From NCBI GenBank assembly GCA_015234465.1, contig JADGNA010000006.1:186001-250000 (forward strand): a stretch of DNA of 64,000 bases. Direction: 5' to 3'. Below are positions 59,275 through 64,000 of this stretch, piece after piece. Origin of the DNA: Salinibacterium sp. (GTDB lineage: Bacteria > Actinomycetota > Actinomycetes > Actinomycetales > Microbacteriaceae). Made by a program: the position numbers and the translations under genes. The number at the start of each line of letters is the position of its first letter. The first letter of the stretch is position 1. Under the pieces are notes generated by a model that saw only the letters and a program-made list of their open reading frames with translations, searched no databases and was not told the DNA's origin.

Positions 59275-59505
59275 GTCAACATCCTCACGATGAGCCGCTA
59301 CGCCCGTAAGCCCACGTTCGAGGGATCTACCTCCGGCGTCTCCTCGTCCGTTGCCTAGAGGCGCGATTCCCCATGCGGCGCCGCCGGTTACCGGATGTTG
59401 CTGGCAGAACTTTTCACGGTTTCAGCCGGGCGGCCTACCGAGGCTTGGAGCTTGTCGGCGCGAAACATGGTCCATCCCGCGTTCTGATCAGCAGCACGAA
59501 AGAAG

Positions 59506-60627
59506 GTGTCGGATGGAGTGTGCGAAAAAAATTCTTGCCGATTCATGGTGATTCTCGAATTGGCCGCGCTCATGGTCGACATGAACGATTACCGACTCAC
59601 CGACAACCTCGCTTCCGACTTGGCCACGCTCCGCACCGATTCCCCGCTCGCAGACAACAGCATCCCTGCAGGGGTGCCCGCCTCGTTCAGTACCGGGGAG
59701 TACTACCTGTCGTGCAGTCCACAGATTGTCGCGGAGGTCGAGCACTACCGATCTGCACAGAAGCAGTGGCCTAAGGTGCGTCACATCGTGCGTGATGCGG
59801 TCGCCCGCACCGCAGAGGCGCGGACGCTCTCGGCGAAAACCCTCATGCGCATCGTCGGGCCGTTCGCGCTATGGTGCGTCACAACGCGCAGGATCCAGCC
59901 CGACCCGCAACATCTCTTCACGCAGGAGACTATCGATGCCTACTGCCTCTCACTGACCCTTTCCGCCGGGACCGTTGCCACCTACCGGTCGGCGCTGACC
60001 ACCACCGCTCGGACAGTCAACGCCCTCGCCTACGCTCCGGCCCCGACCCCTCTGCCGAAACGAACCGTGCAGCCGCCTTACCGAGAGACTGAGTTGGACG
60101 AGTACCGGGCCTGGGCCGGCGCCCAGCGGACGGAACAGTTGAAGCAAAAGGCTCGGGTGATGATTGCGCTGATGGCTGGTGCGGGACTGAGTCCGATAGA
60201 GACGACGACGCTGCGCGTGGAGGACGTCGGTGTTGATGGGGACGGGGTGCTGCTGACGGTGCACGGTTCGAAGCCTCGTCAGGTGGCGGTCCTTCACGAG
60301 TGGGAGCAGTGGGTCATCGAGTCCGTCGCCGAGAGGGAGCCCAGCGACTTCGTGTGGGGCGCCGCGCAGCGACGGGTGCGTCCGAATCAGATCAGCGAGT
60401 TCATCCATGCCGCCACGGCCGGTGCGCCGGCGAGTCAGCGGTTGCGAGCAACGTGGATTGTGACGCATCTGGGTCTTGGCACTCCGTTGACGGTGCTGTT
60501 TCGTGCTGGCGGCATCGCCCAGCTCGACAACCTCGACCAGTACCTGGTCCACGTTCCGACACGCAGCGATCCTGAGTCGCGGACCCTGCTGCGGGGCCCT
60601 CGCCGGGTAGGTCTATTCGCGGCGTGA
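59506..60627 (+). CDS. Tyrosine-recombinase-like protein, probably inactive
   Basis: The layout is an N-terminal SAM-like core-binding part (LMRIVGPFALWCVTTRRIQP, ETIDAYCLSLTLSAGTVATY) and a C-terminal catalytic-like domain. The first catalytic Arg is replaced (MAGAGLSPIETTTLR has Ser where the family has GLR). The Lys is present (GSKPRQVAV). The R..H box is RATWIVTHLGLG, and a possible Tyr nucleophile lies in DNLDQYLVHV. The start is uncertain: GTG 59506, or ATGs at 59545, 59572 and 59581. It is clearly related to the protein at 62991 by RATW(I/L)xxHLxxGTP. Confidence 0.75.
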   Translation: MSDGVCEKNSCRFMVILELAALMVDMNDYRLTDNLASDLATLRTDSPLADNSIPAGVPASFSTGEYYLSCSPQIVAEVEHYRSAQKQWPKVRHIVRDAVARTAEARTLSAKTLMRIVGPFALWCVTTRRIQPDPQHLFTQETIDAYCLSLTLSAGTVATYRSALTTTARTVNALAYAPAPTPLPKRTVQPPYRETELDEYRAWAGAQRTEQLKQKARVMIALMAGAGLSPIETTTLRVEDVGVDGDGVLLTVHGSKPRQVAVLHEWEQWVIESVAEREPSDFVWGAAQRRVRPNQISEFIHAATAGAPASQRLRATWIVTHLGLGTPLTVLFRAGGIAQLDNLDQYLVHVPTRSDPESRTLLRGPRRVGLFAA

Positions 60628-60636
60628 TCGTCTAGG

Positions 60637-61074
60637 TCAGGGCCCTGTGATTCGTGCCACGTCTTGCTCCGCCCACTCGATCAAGAGACCGATTCTTCCC
60701 TCCAGCAGCAGGTCCCAACGCGTCCGCTCGTCGCCGATGTAGGCCTGGCCGGCGAACCAGGCAATCCGGGTTGCGTTGCCCAAGTATCCGCGTGACAGTA
60801 CGGCCAGTACGTCTGACAACCCGGGCGCAGCTCGCCCGTCTCGGAATTGCGCGGCCGGGTAGTAGACGTTTCCGTCGTTGAACTCCGCCCCCAGCACTTG
60901 ATCGGCTTCTCGCCATCCCCGCAGGGTGTCCGCTGAGATCTGGCAGTAATCCATCACGGCTTGTGCACTTACCCACCGGCCGAGCGTCGCGAAGTAGCGG
61001 ACCGTTTCCTCACTGCCTTCATACTTCGGGGACTTGGCAGACGGACCTGACGGAGGGTGGCGACCGGGGATCAT
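60637..61074 (-). CDS. HTH-like protein, third member, paired with the phosphoesterase (145 aa)
   Basis: After a basic Pro/Ser-rich leader, residues ~30-70 look like a helix-turn-helix (WVSAQAVMDYCQISADTLRG, WREADQVLG). The family motif YYPAAQFRDGRAAPGLSDVL follows, then a C-terminal helical part (TRWDLLLEGRIGLLIEWAEQ). The arrangement repeats that of the proteins at 55707 and 56602. The ATG at 61074 is only 2 nt after the stop of the metallophosphoesterase gene, so the two form an operon. Probably a regulator or antitoxin-like protein. Confidence 0.7.
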   Translation of the reverse strand: MIPGRHPPSGPSAKSPKYEGSEETVRYFATLGRWVSAQAVMDYCQISADTLRGWREADQVLGAEFNDGNVYYPAAQFRDGRAAPGLSDVLAVLSRGYLGNATRIAWFAGQAYIGDERTRWDLLLEGRIGLLIEWAEQDVARITGP

Positions 61075-61076
61075 CG

Positions 61077-61925
61077 TCAGTCCTCCCCTACTGGCGTGCG
61101 GTGTTCGTCGCGGAGGGAGAAGAACTTTAGCTGCAGAGTGTCCACATCCAGGACCGCTTGGCTGACCGTCGCATGTCCGTTCATGTTGAGGATCACGATC
61201 CTCGACGTGAAGTCGCCGGCATCGTCGTTGAACTCGACGGTCTCATCAACGTGAAGGTGGTAGTGGCCGCCGAGGTATAGCTTGGGCCGCACTTGCATGA
61301 AGCCGCGATGGAACATCCGCCGCCCCATAGCCGAATGGGCCAGGCCACTCGTCGGCCACCAATGGTTGGTGGCGGTCAGATGTGCCTCCAGAGTCGGGAC
61401 CCCGATAGGGGCATCATGTCCGACGAGTACGCAGGCGTGCTCGTGGCCAAGGACCTCCAGGTCGTGGTCGGTGATGGTCTCCTCCTCCCACCACGACTGC
61501 CCTTCCACCCGGTTGCCGACGTCAACTGAGGCGGCCCCGCCCAACGCGGCAAGGGTCTTCCCGGAGCTGAGGACCGTGCGGTAGCCGCGCGGGATGTGGG
61601 CGATGTTGGGCCGCAGCCACCGCAACCCATCGGCGCTGACCGGATGCCGGTACAACCTCGCGAAGTCCTCGTGATTCCCGTCAACAAAGAACAGGCTCTG
61701 CTGCCGGGCGGCAAGGCGCCGACTGAGCTTGCTCAGATCCACACCCCAGTTGCCGCGCGGCCAGATAAAGCCAAAATCCCCCAAGATCAAAAGCACACGC
61801 ACACCGCGCTCGTGCATTCGGGCGGAAACCGCGAGTACATGTTCCATGTCGCCATGGGTGTCGCCGAGAACCCCCAAGCGTCTCGCAGTGGCCAACGTCT
61901 CTAGGGGACGGAGCACGTCAGTCAT
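61077..61925 (-). CDS. Metallophosphoesterase (calcineurin-like)
   Basis: The 282-residue phosphoesterase has all metal-ligand motifs in order: LGVLGDTHGD, LLILGDFGFIW, FFVDGNHEDFARL, VLVGHDAPIG and LGGHYHLHVDE. It resembles bacterial Ser/Thr-type or cyclic-nucleotide phosphoesterases, but no substrate can be chosen. The sequence around the RGYRTVLSSGKTLAALGGA segment, in which the 'own' beta-sheet starts, is typical of short calcineurin-like proteins of Actinobacteria and phages. Followed 2 nt later by an HTH gene. Confidence 0.9.
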   Translation of the reverse strand: MTDVLRPLETLATARRLGVLGDTHGDMEHVLAVSARMHERGVRVLLILGDFGFIWPRGNWGVDLSKLSRRLAARQQSLFFVDGNHEDFARLYRHPVSADGLRWLRPNIAHIPRGYRTVLSSGKTLAALGGAASVDVGNRVEGQSWWEEETITDHDLEVLGHEHACVLVGHDAPIGVPTLEAHLTATNHWWPTSGLAHSAMGRRMFHRGFMQVRPKLYLGGHYHLHVDETVEFNDDAGDFTSRIVILNMNGHATVSQAVLDVDTLQLKFFSLRDEHRTPVGED

Positions 61926-62253
61926 TCACTCAGCCCCATACCCGGAGGTGGGACTCGCTCGAAGACACCACCGGGTCGACCCACGAGGGGTGAGCGCGAC
62001 ACCCATCAGGTGCGGATCGATCTGCAGCAGCATGGGCAGGCACCGTTTCGATGACTCTCTCCTCAAGTTGATGCCGCACAACAGCGGAAACAATAGCGGT
62101 CTGACGCTATAGCTCGGGTCAATCTGCTGAGAGGGATAGCGCTGCTGCTGTCGATGAGTCGGTGTGTTTGTGCACGATCCGCGCCTGCGCAGCCCCCGGT
62201 CGCCGTTTCGGAACGCAGATCACGGGGTGGACGCTGGCGATGAGCGGACGAGT
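61926..62253. other. Intergenic region, both neighbours on the minus strand
   Basis: 328 nt without a supported gene. A short inverted repeat (ATAGCG...CGCTAT, 6 bp) stands near 62095-62111. The promoter of the metallophosphoesterase-HTH pair should lie at the left side. No other structure was recognised. Confidence 0.4.
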
Positions 62254-62817
62254 TCAGGTGGTCCTGCTCATCTCCATAAGTGCGTCGAGCTGCGCTGCCC
62301 GTGGTGGAGGAAGCAGATGCCGGCGCCGAAGGTCGAGTTGCCGACCGAGCCAGCGCGCCAGAGCGAACTGGCCGGCATCGCTTGCATCGAGGATCGGGAG
62401 GGTGCCAGTCGCGACGAGGTGCCGGCGGCATGCAGCGAGATTGCTGTTCCAGGCGGCGGTCTGGGGATCCCATTCGAATGCCGGCGATACGTCCAGTCGC
62501 ACAGTTTGGTAAATACAAAGGCCCGCTCGATTCCGGCGCTGGTAGCGGGCCCACTCGCCGAGACGCCGCTCCTCATCCGGAAGGGAACTTCGGTCTCGGG
62601 TATTCTCGCGGGCCGCCTTGCCTCGCTCAACCCAGAACGATTCATAGGAGTGGAGCTGACTGATCCATCGGCGCTGCCTGGCCGGGACGCGGACGACGCT
62701 GTTCCTCGTGATGCGATCTTCGGCGGCTTCGAATAGGGCCGATCGCGGGTCAGTGTCGGCTACTGCGCCCCAGAGGGTGCTGGCATGGAGGTAGAGCGTT
62801 CGCGAAGTGGTGCGCAT
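62254..62817 (-). CDS. Stand-alone helicase-associated (HA) domain protein (187 aa)
   Basis: Two HA repeats are visible. The first is WISQLHSYESFWVERGKAAR, then DEERRLGEWARYQRRNRAGL; the second is WNSNLAACRRHLVATGTLPI, then GQFALARWLGRQLDLRRRHL. HA domains are small three-helix modules with conserved Trp and aromatic residues that are thought to bind nucleic acid. No helicase domain is present. The gene is divergent from the second recombinase-like gene, with a near-palindromic site 18 nt upstream of its start. Start ATG 62817. Confidence 0.75.
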   Translation of the reverse strand: MRTTSRTLYLHASTLWGAVADTDPRSALFEAAEDRITRNSVVRVPARQRRWISQLHSYESFWVERGKAARENTRDRSSLPDEERRLGEWARYQRRNRAGLCIYQTVRLDVSPAFEWDPQTAAWNSNLAACRRHLVATGTLPILDASDAGQFALARWLGRQLDLRRRHLLPPPRAAQLDALMEMSRTT

Positions 62818-62834
62818 GGGACTGAGGTGCCTCT

Positions 62835-62857
62835 CTGCACCACCCGGTGTGATGCAG
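62835..62857. promoter_or_regulatory. Operator-like near-palindrome in a divergent promoter
   Basis: Half-sites CTGCACCAC and GTGATGCAG (8 of 9 complementary positions) are separated by 5 nt. The site lies 18 nt upstream of the HA protein start (minus) and about 135 nt upstream of the recombinase-like gene (plus). A dimeric regulator such as one of the HTH proteins nearby could bind, but this is not shown. Confidence 0.4.
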
Positions 62858-62990
62858 AAGGTCTGTGCGCGGCACGACGCCTCCCGTGTGCGCTACTCAG
62901 TTGGAGTGTCAATGACTCGGCGGTTATTTCAGCCATCTGGTTCCTACGGTGAGAGCTAGGCCCGAGACGCGGTGCCCAGTTGAGGACGCC

Positions 62991-63866
62991 ATGACAAAAC
63001 CACCGACCGCTTACGTGCCGATTTTGGCGCTGCCCTACTGGGACACCATCGGCCCCTTCGTAGACGCGGTCGTCGCTGATTGCCTCCCCCATACCCAGCG
63101 ACGCGACCGGGACCTGTACGCGGCGGCGGTTCCGATGGTGTTGTGGTGCTGGCGGGCCCGGGGCACCCCTCTGGAGCGGGCACGCATTTTCCGGACCACC
63201 ATGATTGACCAGTTCATCCACCTCGGCATGCCAGGTGCCGCCCGCGGCAGTCAGGCAACGTTGCGGGCAACCCTGTGGCGTATCGCCGAGATACTCAACC
63301 CGGACCAAGCAGACGCACCGCACCGACCGATTGCCAGGTCCGCTCCGACTCGCCCCTACAGTGCGACCGAGATAGCTGACCTCGTATCCTGGGCGAGTAC
63401 CCAGGCCACACCCGGGCGCCGCCGAGACGCCCGCACCATGCTCGCCCTGGGCCTCGGCGCCGGCCTGGCAGCCCGTGAACTCCTCGACGTGCAGACCACC
63501 GACGTGGTCATCGACACCACGGGAGATGTTCCGACCGCCCGGATCGTGGTGTGGCAGAACCGCACCCGGGTCATCCCTGTGACTCCCGACTGGGTGGCAC
63601 CGCTGCGACAGACCCTGCTGGAGGTTTCGGCCGGTAGCTGGCTGTTCCGCCCCGGGAGGCAAACGGCCACGCCGGGACAGATCACCGACTTCCTCACCCG
63701 ATCACGTAGTCCCTTGGACGTGCGGCCTGTGCGGATGCGTGCAACCTGGCTGATCCAACACCTGGCCGAAGGAACACCGGCCGAGGAAGTCCTTCGCATC
63801 TCGGGACTGAAGAACTTCGCCGCCCTGGACCGATTCGCGCCAATGATCCCGAAACGGGATCCTTGA
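62991..63866 (+). CDS. Tyrosine-recombinase-like protein, probably inactive (291 aa)
   Basis: It shares with the protein at 59506 the same two-part layout: core-binding-like helices (RDLYAAAVPMVLWCWRARGT), then a catalytic-like domain (LGLGAGLAARELLDVQTTDV; VRMRATWLIQHLAEGTPAEE). The first catalytic Arg is replaced by Ala (GLAARELL), and the usual Tyr position reads RFAPMI, with Phe. It has therefore most likely lost strand-exchange activity and may keep a DNA-binding or architectural role. The ATG at 62991 has GAGGAC upstream. It is the last gene in the window. Confidence 0.76.
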   Translation: MTKPPTAYVPILALPYWDTIGPFVDAVVADCLPHTQRRDRDLYAAAVPMVLWCWRARGTPLERARIFRTTMIDQFIHLGMPGAARGSQATLRATLWRIAEILNPDQADAPHRPIARSAPTRPYSATEIADLVSWASTQATPGRRRDARTMLALGLGAGLAARELLDVQTTDVVIDTTGDVPTARIVVWQNRTRVIPVTPDWVAPLRQTLLEVSAGSWLFRPGRQTATPGQITDFLTRSRSPLDVRPVRMRATWLIQHLAEGTPAEEVLRISGLKNFAALDRFAPMIPKRDP

Positions 63867-64000
63867 GAAAAAACTTTGGCCAGATGAATACGCTTCTGAC
63901 CGGGGATTATTGCGTGCCCGCGCAATCTCCCGGAAAAAAGATCTCGAAACAGCGAAGAAATCAGTTCGTGCCGCATCCATACGGGGTGTGGAAAACAACC

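Noticed and set aside
63867..64000. Possible attachment site or gene start at the right edge
   Set aside because: Only a 6-bp inverted repeat (ATTGCG...CGCAAT) and A-rich stretches are visible; no matching direct repeat was found upstream in the window.

Overview
The window is chromosomal DNA from a high-G+C actinobacterium, most likely of the family Microbacteriaceae. This rests on strong G/C third-position bias, frequent GTG starts, typical actinobacterial families (DUF3151, DUF1345, DUF2207, GPGG small membrane protein, ChaB/Rho-N protein, MpaB oxygenase) and an ectABCD-type compatible-solute locus. No rRNA, tRNA or CRISPR array was found.

Bases 1 to about 31,300 look like core genome. 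They hold the end of the ectoine/5-hydroxyectoine operon (ectB 3' end, ectC, ectD), a CoA-type Nudix hydrolase, a glutathione-independent formaldehyde/alcohol dehydrogenase with a small partner protein, an MpaB-type oxygenase, a DEAD-box RNA helicase with a DbpA-like tail, a flavin oxidoreductase, a PQ-loop membrane protein, a DsbA-like oxidoreductase, a DUF262/DUF1524 (GmrSD-like) nuclease, assorted membrane and hypothetical proteins, a NUC1-type nuclease and two lipoproteins. This part ends with a two-gene signalling unit, an RsbQ-like alpha/beta hydrolase translationally coupled to a PAS-GGDEF-EAL protein, and a zinc alcohol dehydrogenase.

From about 31,400 to the right edge the content is accessory: visibly lower G+C, short orphan genes, many nucleases (HNH twice, GIY-YIG twice, CoiA-like once), and broken genes. 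The last include an IS3-family element with perfect 25-bp ends but an amber codon in orfB, a decayed second IS3 transposase, a frameshifted NERD-domain remnant and another frameshifted remnant. Three cell-surface modules sit here. One is an operon for a Tat-signal protein, a peptidoglycan-binding DUF1906 protein and a membrane protein (41,273 to 37,359, minus strand). The second is a LysM lipoprotein next to a soluble two-component pair. The third is a four-gene exporter (lipoprotein, peptidoglycan-binding adaptor, ABC ATPase, MacB-like permease) next to a small secreted protein.

The least familiar stretch is 54,200-63,900. It contains an orphan P-loop ATPase, three small HTH proteins with a ParS/MbcA-like layout, two helicase-associated (HA) domain proteins, a metallophosphoesterase paired with one HTH gene, a CoiA-like nuclease and two mutually related tyrosine-recombinase-like proteins that seem to lack key catalytic residues. 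It is the best candidate here for an undescribed mobile or regulatory system, but its function cannot be read from the sequence. All family names come from motif recognition by eye, without database searches.
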